From CAZEQJ01 sp964514385 (GTDB taxonomy: Bacteria > Bacteroidota > Bacteroidia > Cytophagales > Cyclobacteriaceae), in contig CAZEQJ010000007.1 of assembly GCA_964514385.1 (NCBI GenBank), positions 1 to 64,000 of the forward strand: a DNA stretch of 64,000 nt, in the 5' to 3' direction. A program made the position numbers and the translations under genes. Numbering within the stretch: position 1 is the stretch's first letter; every line of letters begins with the position of its first letter. Of the stretch, positions 25,903 to 34,152 are shown piece after piece. The notes under the pieces are model-generated. The model searched no databases. It was not told where the DNA came from and saw only the letters and a list, made by a program, of their open reading frames with translations.

Positions 25903-28290
25903 ATGATACAATGTAAAACTTCCAAAGAAATAGGAGGAATGGGTCATTCCGTGAAAAGAAAGGAAGACGACCGGTTTGTCCATGGAAAAGGAAAATATGT
26001 AGATGACATAAAACTTCCCGGCATGCTGTATATGGATATATTAAGAAGTCCGTATGCATACGCCAAAATTAAAAGTATAGATAGCTCTGCTGCCATGGAG
26101 CTGGATGGTGTATTGGCAGTCATCACAGGAAAGGATCTGGAGCAATACAACCTGCACTGGATGCCAACACTGATGTCAGATACGCAAATGGTGCTACCGG
26201 TAGATACTGTGATGCACCAGGGTCAAGAGGTTGCGGCTATTATTGCGACCAGCCGTGAAGCAGCCCGAGACGCCAGGGAGTTGATCATGGTAGATTATGA
26301 AGTAATGAAGCCAATTATCGATCCTTTTAAGGCACTCGACGAGGATGCGCCATTGCTTCGTCCCGACAAGGAGGGTCAGAAAAATAACCAGGCCTGGCAC
26401 TGGGAAGTAGGCGATCGCGAAGCAACGGAAAAAGCGTTTGCTGAAGCGGATATCGTGGTAAAGGAGAAGATGCATATCCCCAGAATCCACGTGGCTTCTA
26501 TCGAGACATGTGGTTGTGTAGCGGATTACAACAAAGTTGATAATCACCTTACCATGTACATGACGACACAGGCGCCTCACGCTATTCGTACAGTTTTTGC
26601 TCTTGTAGCAGGTCATGTAGGACTGACAGAAGAAAAAATCCGGGTTATTTCTCCGGATATCGGAGGTGGATTTGGCGGTAAAGTACCTGTTTTCCCGGGC
26701 TATGTAGTCGCTATTGCTGCTTCATTCCTGATCGGTAAGCCAGTAAAATGGATAGAAGACAGGTCAGATAATCTTACCAATTCATTCGCCCGCGATTATC
26801 ATATCGTAGCTGAAATGGCAGGTACAAAAGACGGTAAAATCCAGGCTACAAGAATGAAAGTCCTGGCTGATCACGGTTACACCGATGCAGCTGCCAACCC
26901 ATCAAAGTTCCCTACCGGAATGTTTTCTATCGGAACCGGATCATATGATTATCCTACTGCCTTTATGGAGGCAGATGCCATATATACCAACAAGCCTCCG
27001 GGTGGCGTTGCCTACAGATGTTCTTTCCGTGTCACCGAAGCGGTTCATGCGATCGAGCGGATCACCGACAGGTTTGCATTGGAAGTAGGTAAAGACCCTG
27101 CCGAATTGCGTATGGAAAACTTCATTAAGAAAGATCAGTTTCCTTATAAATCTCCTACCGGGTGGGAATATGACAGCGGGGACTATCATGCCGGGCTTCA
27201 ATTGGCTATGAAAACGGTTGACTACTGGAAACTACGCGAAGAACAAAAGGAATTGCGTAAGCAAGGTAAGTTAATGGGTATTGGGTTATCTACCTTTACC
27301 GAAATTGTAGGCGCAGGGCCATCCAAGGATTTTGATATCCTGGGTATTAAAATGTTCGATAGTGCTGAGATCCGCGTACATCCGACAGGAAAAGCTATTG
27401 CACGATTTGGTACCAAATCCCAGGGCCAGGGCCATGAAACAACCTATGCTCAGATTATAGCAGAGGAGCTGGGTATTCCTTCCAAAGATATTCTGATTGA
27501 AGAAGGGGATACGGATACAGCACCTTATGGACTGGGTACATATGCTTCACGGAGTACACCTACTGCAGGTGCAGCAGCAGCCGTTGCAGCTCGTAAATTG
27601 CGGGATAAAGCACGAAAAATCGCGGCCTATCTGTTAGAGGTAAGTGAGGATGACCTCGAATGGGAGCCAGGTAAATTCTTTGTAAAGGGAGCACCAGAAA
27701 AGGCGAAGACCATTCAGGAGATTGTATTTGCGTCCTACACCAACCACCCTCAGGGTATGGAGGCTGGATTCGAAGCAACTCACTATTATGATCCTCCCAA
27801 CCTTACCTTCCCTTCAGGAGCCTATATCTGTGTAGTGGATATCGACACTGATACCTTTGAAATTAAGGTAAGACGCTTCGTGGCAATTGATGATGCAGGT
27901 AATATTATCAACCCGATGGTAGCTCAGGGCCAGGTACATGGCGGACTTACTCAGGGGCTTGCACCAGCGATGTATGAGGAGATCATTTATGATGAGGATG
28001 GTAATGCACTGAATGGAACGTTAATGGATTATCTGGTACCTACTTCGGTGGAATCACCCAACTGGGAAACCGGTCATACCGTAACTCCGTCACCTCACCA
28101 TCCTATTGGAGCTAAAGGTATTGGAGAATCACCAACCGTTGGTGCGCCTCCTGCCATAGCAAACGCCATTGTAGATGCGTTAAAGCCTTATGGCGTAACA
28201 CATATGGATATCCCAATTACACCTTATAAAATCTTCAAGAAATTGAAAGATATGGGTGTCCTTGATAAGGATATCACAGCTGAGGCTTAA
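25903..28290 (+). CDS. coxL: Aerobic CO dehydrogenase, large (Mo-Cu) subunit, form I
   Basis: A 795-residue molybdopterin cytosine dinucleotide enzyme subunit. The active-site loop is AYRCSFR (residues 370-376), matching the AYxCSFR signature of form I CO dehydrogenases. C373 corresponds to the Cys that holds copper in the Mo-S-Cu centre; form II/other homologues have AYRGAGR. Other features are 'GGGFGGKVPVFPGY' (cofactor loop), 'GTKSQGQGHETT' and the catalytic Glu E742 in 'GAKGIGESPTVGAPP'. It oxidises CO to CO2 at the inner face of the membrane, feeding electrons to respiration. Start MIQCKTSKEIGGMG fits the family N-terminus. Confidence 0.95.
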   Translation: MIQCKTSKEIGGMGHSVKRKEDDRFVHGKGKYVDDIKLPGMLYMDILRSPYAYAKIKSIDSSAAMELDGVLAVITGKDLEQYNLHWMPTLMSDTQMVLPVDTVMHQGQEVAAIIATSREAARDARELIMVDYEVMKPIIDPFKALDEDAPLLRPDKEGQKNNQAWHWEVGDREATEKAFAEADIVVKEKMHIPRIHVASIETCGCVADYNKVDNHLTMYMTTQAPHAIRTVFALVAGHVGLTEEKIRVISPDIGGGFGGKVPVFPGYVVAIAASFLIGKPVKWIEDRSDNLTNSFARDYHIVAEMAGTKDGKIQATRMKVLADHGYTDAAANPSKFPTGMFSIGTGSYDYPTAFMEADAIYTNKPPGGVAYRCSFRVTEAVHAIERITDRFALEVGKDPAELRMENFIKKDQFPYKSPTGWEYDSGDYHAGLQLAMKTVDYWKLREEQKELRKQGKLMGIGLSTFTEIVGAGPSKDFDILGIKMFDSAEIRVHPTGKAIARFGTKSQGQGHETTYAQIIAEELGIPSKDILIEEGDTDTAPYGLGTYASRSTPTAGAAAAVAARKLRDKARKIAAYLLEVSEDDLEWEPGKFFVKGAPEKAKTIQEIVFASYTNHPQGMEAGFEATHYYDPPNLTFPSGAYICVVDIDTDTFEIKVRRFVAIDDAGNIINPMVAQGQVHGGLTQGLAPAMYEEIIYDEDGNALNGTLMDYLVPTSVESPNWETGHTVTPSPHHPIGAKGIGESPTVGAPPAIANAIVDALKPYGVTHMDIPITPYKIFKKLKDMGVLDKDITAEA

Positions 28291-28311
28291 TTTTATTAAA
28301 CAAAAAACAAC

Positions 28312-28339
28312 GGCACCGGTCTTATATAAGGCTGGTGCC
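28312..28339 (+). terminator. Intra-operon hairpin between coxL and coxG
   Basis: A GGCACC / GGTGCC stem extended inward by CTT/AAG pairs, followed by TTAATTATTT. The T-run is poor, so it may be an attenuator or mRNA end that lets the structural subunits be made in excess over the maturation proteins, rather than a full stop. The sequence between the two genes is otherwise free of features. Confidence 0.5.
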
Positions 28340-28357
28340 TTAATTATTTACAATATT

Positions 28358-28882
28358 ATGGAAGCGAATATCACAAAAACTTTTACTCTGGAAGAACCAA
28401 TAGAAAAAGTATGGGCAGGAATCAGTAACCCCATGCAGATTTCAGGTTGTGTACCGGGAGCGTCGATCTCCGAACAAATTGATGATACAAATTATAAAGG
28501 GGAAGTAAGCCTCAAGTTTGGCCCTGTAAAAACAAAATTCAATGGCCAGATCACCATCATGGAGATGGATAACAATGCCCATAAAATGCAGCTGGTGGGT
28601 AAAGGACTTGATGCCAAAGGAAAAGGTAAGGCTGAAATGACAATGAACGGCTCGGCCACAGAAGTGGCTGGAGGTACTCAGGTAGACTTCGACATGACCG
28701 TGAATATTCAGGGAACCCTGGCGAACTTTGGCTCCCGTCTGATCAATGATGTATCAGCACAGCTGATGGATCAGTTTGTGAATAATTTCAAATCATTGCT
28801 GGCAGGAGAAGAATTTGATAACACCCTCAAAGCAGGCAACATGATGGGGTCTGTAATCAAAGGGGTTTTCAAGAAAAAATAA
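28358..28882 (+). CDS. coxG: CoxG, SRPBCC-family CO dehydrogenase accessory protein
   Basis: A 174-residue protein, started at ATG 28358 (MEANITKTFTLEEPIEKVW); a longer frame from 28256 overlaps coxL and is rejected. It is a START/SRPBCC-type domain ('SNPMQISGCVPGAS', 'SLKFGPVKTKFNGQ', 'GSRLINDVSAQLMDQFVNNF'). Family members help to recruit CO dehydrogenase to the membrane and its quinone acceptor. Three bases separate it from coxD. Confidence 0.93.
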   Translation: MEANITKTFTLEEPIEKVWAGISNPMQISGCVPGASISEQIDDTNYKGEVSLKFGPVKTKFNGQITIMEMDNNAHKMQLVGKGLDAKGKGKAEMTMNGSATEVAGGTQVDFDMTVNIQGTLANFGSRLINDVSAQLMDQFVNNFKSLLAGEEFDNTLKAGNMMGSVIKGVFKKK

Positions 28883-28885
28883 AGC

Positions 28886-29767
28886 ATGACGCCTGATATA
28901 AACAAGCTGATTGAAGATTTCAGTAAACTGGGTTATATCGTAGAAGAAGAACTGGCGACAGTTCTTCTTCTTATGATGAACCTCAAAAAACCCCTGTTGC
29001 TTGAAGGCCCTCCGGGTGTGGGTAAAACAGAAGCTGCGCACATCATTGCAAGTTATAACCGCACTGACCTCATTCGTCTTCAGTGCTATGAAGGGCTAGA
29101 TGTCAATACGTCAATATATGAGTGGAATTATCAAAAGCAGTTGCTTTCAATTAAGCTAAACGAAACTTCCGCCCTTTCATTGGCAGAAAAAGAACACCAT
29201 ATTTTTGGGGAAGACTTTTTATTGAAAAGACCCCTGTTGCAAGCTATTACCCATCCTGATAAACCGGCCGTTCTTCTGATTGATGAAGTAGACAGGGCAG
29301 ATGAAGAGTTTGAGGCATTTTTACTGGAATTGTTATCCGATTTTCAAATCACCATCCCTGAAATGGGCACAATCAAGGCGGTACACAGGCCTATTGTGAT
29401 ACTTACGTCTAATCGCACCCGCGAATTGAGCGATGCATTGAAAAGAAGATGCCTCTACCACTGGATCGACTATCCTAATTTTGATAAAGAGCTAAGTATC
29501 ATCCGCAAGCGATGTCCTGACGTGAACGAAGAAATTGCAATTTCACTGGTAAAGTTTGTACATCAGCTCAGAACATTCAATTTGCAGAAACAGCCTGGTG
29601 TAGCCGAAACCATCGACTGGACGAATGCCTTACTTTCCCTTCAGTTAAAATCGTTTAGCCCTGAAATGATCGAAAGGACGCTGGGATGTGTGCTTAAGTC
29701 TGAGCATGACATACAGATGATTAAAGAGCAGGGTATAGAAAAAATCCTGGCCGAAACCTCCCTGTAA
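28886..29767 (+). CDS. coxD: CoxD, MoxR-type AAA+ ATPase
   Basis: A 293-residue AAA+ protein: Walker A 'EGPPGVGKTE', Walker B 'AVLLIDEVDRADEEFEAFLL', sensor 1 'IVILTSNRTRELSDALKRRC'. In CO dehydrogenase clusters CoxD acts with CoxE as a chaperone needed for assembly of the Mo-S-Cu active site. It lies directly before coxE (4 bases). Confidence 0.94.
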   Translation: MTPDINKLIEDFSKLGYIVEEELATVLLLMMNLKKPLLLEGPPGVGKTEAAHIIASYNRTDLIRLQCYEGLDVNTSIYEWNYQKQLLSIKLNETSALSLAEKEHHIFGEDFLLKRPLLQAITHPDKPAVLLIDEVDRADEEFEAFLLELLSDFQITIPEMGTIKAVHRPIVILTSNRTRELSDALKRRCLYHWIDYPNFDKELSIIRKRCPDVNEEIAISLVKFVHQLRTFNLQKQPGVAETIDWTNALLSLQLKSFSPEMIERTLGCVLKSEHDIQMIKEQGIEKILAETSL

Positions 29768-29771
29768 TAGA

Positions 29772-30920
29772 ATGTCGGCGATACGGTACTCTGACTTTAG
29801 TAATCTCGATGAAGCCATAATAGGTTTCACCTCTTTTTGCCGCCAACACGACCTCAGGGTTGGGCTTAGTCACACTTTGGAAGCCATTGATGCCGCACGA
29901 AAGGGGTTTATTCATGATAAAGAAACACTACGGTACGCGTTGAAATCCATGTTTTGTACGTCTGAAGAGGACTTCGGTGTGTACGATCGTTGTTTTGACA
30001 TTTACTGGCATCGCCGGCAGCACGATTATACGCCTACACAATCCAGTAAGGGTAAATCCAATATTGCCAAAACCAACAAGGCCTCAGTGGTAATGATGGG
30101 ATTTAATCTGAAAGGGTCGGATAGAAAGGCAGAAGAAGAGGAGGATGCTAAAAATGTGTCAGGTGCCAGCAAGATTGAAGCTCTGAAGAAGACAGATTTT
30201 TCACATGTATCTGCTATTGATTCTGAGATACTGGACAAGCTGGCTGAGCAGTTGTTGCGTCAGCTAAATCATAAACTGAAGCGGAAGTTTGAATCCTCCA
30301 AAAAGGGGAAAATTGATATTCGGCGTACTATTCGTGGTAATCTCAGTACAGGTGAAATGCTGCACCTGACCAGGAAAAACAGGAAACTGGAAAAATACAG
30401 GGTGATATTGTTGCTGGATGTGAGCGGATCTATGGATAAATATTCCTTTTTTCTGCTCAAGTTTATATGGTCATTAAAATCGAATCTCAAAAATATTGAG
30501 GCCTTCATATTCAGCACACATTTGGTAAGGATCACGTCTTATCTGGATCAAAAACAACTGGATAAGGCATTATTCGAGCTGTCGCACAATACAAACAACT
30601 GGTCAAGTGGCACCAAAATCGGTGCATGTCTGGAAGAATTTAATAACCGTTACAGTAAAAGAATTTTAAACGGGAAGAGCATTACAATCGTATTAAGTGA
30701 TGGGTTGGACGATGGTCAACCTGATCTTTTGCAGTCAGAATTACATAAAATTAAGATGCGTACCAGCAGGCTGGTGTGGTTAAATCCACTTAAAGGGATG
30801 AAAGGGTATGAACCCATTGCCAAAGGAATGAGTGCAGCACTCCACGAGGTAGATACATTTGCTTCTGCACATAATTTGGATTCATTACTTGAACTGGAAA
30901 ATATTTTGGCAGATGTTTAG
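29772..30920 (+). CDS. coxE: CoxE, VWA-domain maturation protein
   Basis: A 382-residue protein. The N-terminal part is helical and charged. The C-terminal von Willebrand A domain has the MIDAS motif 'VILLLDVSGSMDKYSF' and 'SSGTKIGACLEEFNNRY', 'ITIVLSDGLDDGQ'. It is the partner of the CoxD ATPase in building the bimetallic cluster of CoxL. Its last 8 bases overlap the start of the XdhC-like gene. Confidence 0.93.
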   Translation: MSAIRYSDFSNLDEAIIGFTSFCRQHDLRVGLSHTLEAIDAARKGFIHDKETLRYALKSMFCTSEEDFGVYDRCFDIYWHRRQHDYTPTQSSKGKSNIAKTNKASVVMMGFNLKGSDRKAEEEEDAKNVSGASKIEALKKTDFSHVSAIDSEILDKLAEQLLRQLNHKLKRKFESSKKGKIDIRRTIRGNLSTGEMLHLTRKNRKLEKYRVILLLDVSGSMDKYSFFLLKFIWSLKSNLKNIEAFIFSTHLVRITSYLDQKQLDKALFELSHNTNNWSSGTKIGACLEEFNNRYSKRILNGKSITIVLSDGLDDGQPDLLQSELHKIKMRTSRLVWLNPLKGMKGYEPIAKGMSAALHEVDTFASAHNLDSLLELENILADV

Positions 30921-31890
30921 AGAGTCATTACTTAAGGACATACAGGAGTATACTAAAAGCAATAAAAAAGCAGCAATTGCTTCTATCGTTCGTCGCGAAG
31001 CTCCTACTTCAGGCAAGCCGGGAGACAAGGCCCTGATCACACCCAATGGAGAGGTAAAGGGCTGGATTGGAGGTGGCTGCACCAAAGGCATCGTAATAAA
31101 AGAAGCTCTTGAGGCCATAGAACAACAAACACCCCGATTGGTAAAAATCCAGCCGGGTATGGATGCACCGGATCTTCCCGGTGTAAAAAATTATAAAATG
31201 ACCTGCATGAGCGGGGGTATCGTTGAAGTTTACATTGAACCTATTATGCCTGTAACACAGATACATATTTTCGGAAGATCACATATTGCCAGAGCGCTAT
31301 GCGAAATTGGCGCTGCTGCCGGCTTCAATATTAATGTTATTTCTGAGCTTGCTGATGTGGATATGTTTCCTTCAGCTTCTTCTATCACCATGCTGAGTGA
31401 TTTTGAATTGGGACAGCAACTCAACAACGATTATGTGATCGTTTGTACACAAGGGGAAGATGATGAAAAAAACATGAAAGCCGCCATTGAGTCCCGGCCA
31501 CGATATCTCGCTTTTGTTGCCAGCAAGCGAAAATCGGATACTCTTTTTATGAATCTGGAGGTAGGGGGAATGAAAAAAGAGGACCTGGCGGGTATAAAAA
31601 CACCAGCAGGCCTTGATATTAATGCCAAAACACCCGAAGAGGTAGCAATTTCCATTATCGCAGAGATCATTAAAGTGAAAAGATCTGATGAGTATCCGGT
31701 GCAGGAAAAAACAGAAAAAACAGCTGAGCAAAAACTGGATGACGACCTTTACATTAATCCGGTTTGTAAAATCCCCATACAAAAAAGTACGGCAAAGCAT
31801 GTACTCGAATACGAGGGAGAGAAAGTATATTTTTGCTGTGACGGATGTAAAGTGAGTTTCGAAAAGGACCCCAAAGCCTACATGAGCTAA
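30913..31890 (+). CDS. XdhC/CoxF-like maturation factor fused to a YHS metal-binding domain
   Basis: A 325-residue protein from ATG 30913, which overlaps coxE by 8 bases; a longer frame from 30859 runs inside coxE and is rejected. Residues 1-85 are the XdhC/CoxI N-terminal domain ('ASIVRREAPTSGKPGDKALI', 'GWIGGGCTKG'). Residues about 115-255 are a Rossmann-like domain ('IHIFGRSHIARALCEIG'). After a charged linker, residues 282-325 are a YHS domain with C285, C308, C309 and C312 ('NPVCKIPI', 'YFCCDGCKVSF'). XdhC-type proteins bind and sulphurate the molybdenum cofactor. YHS domains bind metals such as copper, so the fusion suggests a role in delivering copper or in building the Mo-S-Cu centre (inference). 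Last gene of the operon; ends 4 bases inside the convergent gene. Confidence 0.9.
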   Translation: MFRESLLKDIQEYTKSNKKAAIASIVRREAPTSGKPGDKALITPNGEVKGWIGGGCTKGIVIKEALEAIEQQTPRLVKIQPGMDAPDLPGVKNYKMTCMSGGIVEVYIEPIMPVTQIHIFGRSHIARALCEIGAAAGFNINVISELADVDMFPSASSITMLSDFELGQQLNNDYVIVCTQGEDDEKNMKAAIESRPRYLAFVASKRKSDTLFMNLEVGGMKKEDLAGIKTPAGLDINAKTPEEVAISIIAEIIKVKRSDEYPVQEKTEKTAEQKLDDDLYINPVCKIPIQKSTAKHVLEYEGEKVYFCCDGCKVSFEKDPKAYMS

Positions 31891-32153
31891 TTATTTGCCT
31901 CTGCCTTAAGAGCCACTTCCAGGGATTCGTCAGCTGCTCTTTGCGCCAATTCAGCTGTCTTTTTTGCGTTATCTAATTGTTCATCGAGCACATTCTGAAG
32001 GCTGTCATTTTTCATTTCCAGCCTGACCGATCGACATTCAGCTTCAGTAGATTTCTGTTTTTCAGTTGTAGCTTTGCGTCTTTCTGCAAAAGCATAAAAA
32101 AATAGCGTTATGCATAAGATAGAAAGTATTACTATTGCAATATTTTTTCTCAT
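31887..32153 (-). CDS. Small one-TM coiled-coil protein
   Basis: An 88-residue protein. Positively charged start, one hydrophobic helix (residues 5-22, 'IAIVILSILCITLFFYAFAE'), then a continuous charged coiled coil to the end ('LQNVLDEQLDNAKKTAELAQ'). No family recognised. It overlaps the convergent XdhC/YHS gene by 4 bases and lies beyond the terminator of the DUF2892 gene, so it needs its own promoter. Confidence 0.6.
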   Translation of the reverse strand: MRKNIAIVILSILCITLFFYAFAERRKATTEKQKSTEAECRSVRLEMKNDSLQNVLDEQLDNAKKTAELAQRAADESLEVALKAEANN

Positions 32154-32179
32154 GATTGTTTTTTATTAATAAATATATA

Positions 32180-32214
32180 AAAAAAGCAGGCTTAAAAAAT
32201 CGAAGCCTGCTTTC
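32180..32214 (-). terminator. Intrinsic terminator after the DUF2892 gene
   Basis: A 10-bp perfect stem AAGCAGGCTT / AAGCCTGCTT with a 9-base A/T-rich loop, followed on the - strand by T7. It lies 24 bases after the DUF2892 stop. Confidence 0.85.
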
Positions 32215-32237
32215 TACTGATCTTGGTCAGTAATTCT

Positions 32238-32444
32238 CTACTCGGCCTTTGGCCTTGTTCGTAATCCCAATATGCTGTATATCGGGCAAAAATTAACAAA
32301 ACTTGTGAGCAGTAATATAGCTCCGGCAATGATGATAACCCATCCAATAGTTCCGGTCACTGTATTGGTAAAGAACAGTATACCCGCTGTTAGCGCCAGG
32401 AGGATCCTTATGATCTGATCTGCTCTACCCATATTTTTTTTCAT
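32238..32444 (-). CDS. DUF2892 (YgaP-like) membrane protein
   Basis: A 68-residue protein beginning MKKNMGRADQIIRILLALTA with two transmembrane helices and the conserved 'FCPIYSILGLRTRP' end, typical of DUF2892 proteins (the membrane part of the rhodanese YgaP). Function unknown; often linked to sulphur or Cys chemistry by the conserved FCP motif. Followed by a strong terminator, so probably monocistronic. Confidence 0.85.
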   Translation of the reverse strand: MKKNMGRADQIIRILLALTAGILFFTNTVTGTIGWVIIIAGAILLLTSFVNFCPIYSILGLRTRPKAE

Positions 32445-32526
32445 TCAGTAATTGTTTTGTTATTGGAAGAAAGGTAGTTCGATCAACGACATAAAAACAT
32501 GATCTGGGTCATGAAAAAAACTGAAA

Positions 32527-33009
32527 TTACTCTGTGCTTTCCTTTTCCAGTATGATGCCTACACTTACAATATCCTGCAAGGTATCTACCCGCATGAATT
32601 GTTGCAGCTGTATCGAAAAGATGCCGGAATAAGGGAATCTAAAATTTTCCAATGCCAGAATTTCATGCTCATACATATTGCCGATACTGCCTTTTCCATA
32701 GGGTTTTCCTGTTTTCGGGTGAAACAAGGCCATCCGCTGAAGGTCTTCCCGTATTGAATTGCCTGCAGAATCCTGAATGGTATATTGTATATAAAGATTT
32801 CTGTAAGGATAGTCCAATCCATTGCGGATACTGTAGCTCATCTGGTAGGTATCCCCGGGACCTGTAACAGTGATATCAAATTGAATCTTCTCATTTTCAA
32901 GCCAGTATCCTTCCCTGAACACGATATTTTCACGGTAAAACTCACCTCTGCTACAGGCTGCAGTTACGGCGAGGGTAATCATCCATAAATAAAAAGCTGA
33001 TTTTTTCAT
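32527..33009 (-). CDS. gldH: Gliding motility lipoprotein GldH
   Basis: A 160-residue lipoprotein (MKKSAFYLWMITLAVTAAC, lipobox TAAC). 'FREGYWLENEKIQFDITV', 'YQMSYSIRNGLDYPYRNLYI' and 'FHPKTGKPYGKGSIGNMYEH' match GldH, an outer or periplasmic lipoprotein required for gliding and for the type IX secretion system in Flavobacterium. It overlaps the PSP1-domain gene by 4 bases, a common order in Bacteroidota. Confidence 0.9.
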   Translation of the reverse strand: MKKSAFYLWMITLAVTAACSRGEFYRENIVFREGYWLENEKIQFDITVTGPGDTYQMSYSIRNGLDYPYRNLYIQYTIQDSAGNSIREDLQRMALFHPKTGKPYGKGSIGNMYEHEILALENFRFPYSGIFSIQLQQFMRVDTLQDIVSVGIILEKESTE

Positions 33010-34142
33010 GAAGAAGGTCCTCCCTTTTTATCCCGCTGGTCTCGGTTTCTGTTTTTTTTCTTTCGTTTTTTCTTCTTCCGGTATTTCCTGTCAAGACGTT
33101 CAAGGTCGGCATGTGCTTCGGATACAGATGGTTCCATGATGGCATCTTCCTGAAGCGTTTCCGGCGTTTTCCCATCTTCATTCATTTTTAGGATTTCATT
33201 GACCCGATGAACAGCTATTGGGTGCCAGGTATTTTCATTTTCATAACCAAACCACATGATCTTACGGAAGATATCCGTTTTCTGTAGCACCGCTTTCCCT
33301 TTTTTGGTAAGCAACGGCCTTTCTATGGAAGGAATATCTTCGAGTGCTTCAATGTAGGTTTCCAGCTCGTAGTTGAGACAACATTTCAGGCGGCCACATT
33401 GTCCGCTGAGCTTAGTGGGGTTCAGTGAAAGGTTTTGGTACCTCGCCGCAGAAGTTGTGACACTTTTGAAGTCCGTGAGCCAGGTACTACAGCAGAGCTC
33501 TCGCCCGCAAACGCCTATACCTCCAAGACGTCCCGCCTCCTGACGCAAACTTATTTGTCGCATTTCGACACGAATCCTGAATTCTGATGCCAGTTCTTTG
33601 ATCAGATCACGAAAGTCCACACGGTCTTCTGCCGTATAGTAAAAGGTGGCTTTGCTGCCATCAGCCTGGAACTCCACATCATTGAGTTTCATTTCCAGGC
33701 CAAGGTTTCCGATGATTTCCCGTGTGCGGTAGAGCATCGGCATCTCCTTTATTTTTAGCTCTTGGTATTTTTCAAGGTCTTTTTGAGTTGCCAGTCTGTA
33801 TATTGTGCGGATGTCTTCTTCTTTGGCCTTTTTCTTTTTCATTTGCAGTTTCACCAATTCACCCTGCAATGACACATAGCCTATATGATGGCCATTTGGC
33901 ACATCTACAACCACAGCATCTCCGGTATGTATTTGCAGATGGTTACTGTTTCTGAAAAATTCCTTTTTCCCTCCCTTAAATCTTACCTCTACGATATCGA
34001 AGAGGTCGACTACCGGAAGGTCCATATGTGAAAGCCAATCGAAGCTGTTCAATTTATTACAGCCACCGGTCTGACATCCTCCGTTATTCTGACAGCCTGA
34101 AACAATACCTTCCGCATTTGAGCATGTATTGCATCCCGCCAT
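33006..34142 (-). CDS. PSP1-domain (RicT-like) protein
   Basis: A 378-residue cytoplasmic protein. The N-terminus is Cys-rich ('GCNTCSNAEGIVSGC'). The PSP1 C-terminal domain has 'GGIGVCGRELCCSTWL' and 'LSGQCGRLKCCLNYELE', the cysteines that bind Fe-S clusters in RicT/YaaT relatives. A lysine-rich tail ('KYRKKKKRKKKNRNRDQRDK') is likely to contact nucleic acid. In Bacillus the homologue acts with RNase Y in RNA maturation; the role in Bacteroidota is less clear. Lies between purD and gldH, overlapping the latter. Confidence 0.88.
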   Translation of the reverse strand: MAGCNTCSNAEGIVSGCQNNGGCQTGGCNKLNSFDWLSHMDLPVVDLFDIVEVRFKGGKKEFFRNSNHLQIHTGDAVVVDVPNGHHIGYVSLQGELVKLQMKKKKAKEEDIRTIYRLATQKDLEKYQELKIKEMPMLYRTREIIGNLGLEMKLNDVEFQADGSKATFYYTAEDRVDFRDLIKELASEFRIRVEMRQISLRQEAGRLGGIGVCGRELCCSTWLTDFKSVTTSAARYQNLSLNPTKLSGQCGRLKCCLNYELETYIEALEDIPSIERPLLTKKGKAVLQKTDIFRKIMWFGYENENTWHPIAVHRVNEILKMNEDGKTPETLQEDAIMEPSVSEAHADLERLDRKYRKKKKRKKKNRNRDQRDKKGGPSS

Positions 34143-34152
34143 ATACTATATT

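Noticed and set aside
25903..28290. CoxL as a form II (putative) CO dehydrogenase or xanthine/nicotine dehydrogenase
   Set aside because: The active-site loop is AYRCSFR with the copper-ligand Cys and the gene order is M-S-L, both of form I.
28256..28357. CoxG start inside coxL
   Set aside because: The extra residues overlap coxL and cross the hairpin; ATG 28358 matches the family start.
30859..30912. Longer N-terminus for the XdhC/YHS protein
   Set aside because: It lies wholly inside coxE and lacks family similarity; ATG 30913 gives the normal XdhC start and an 8-base coupling overlap.
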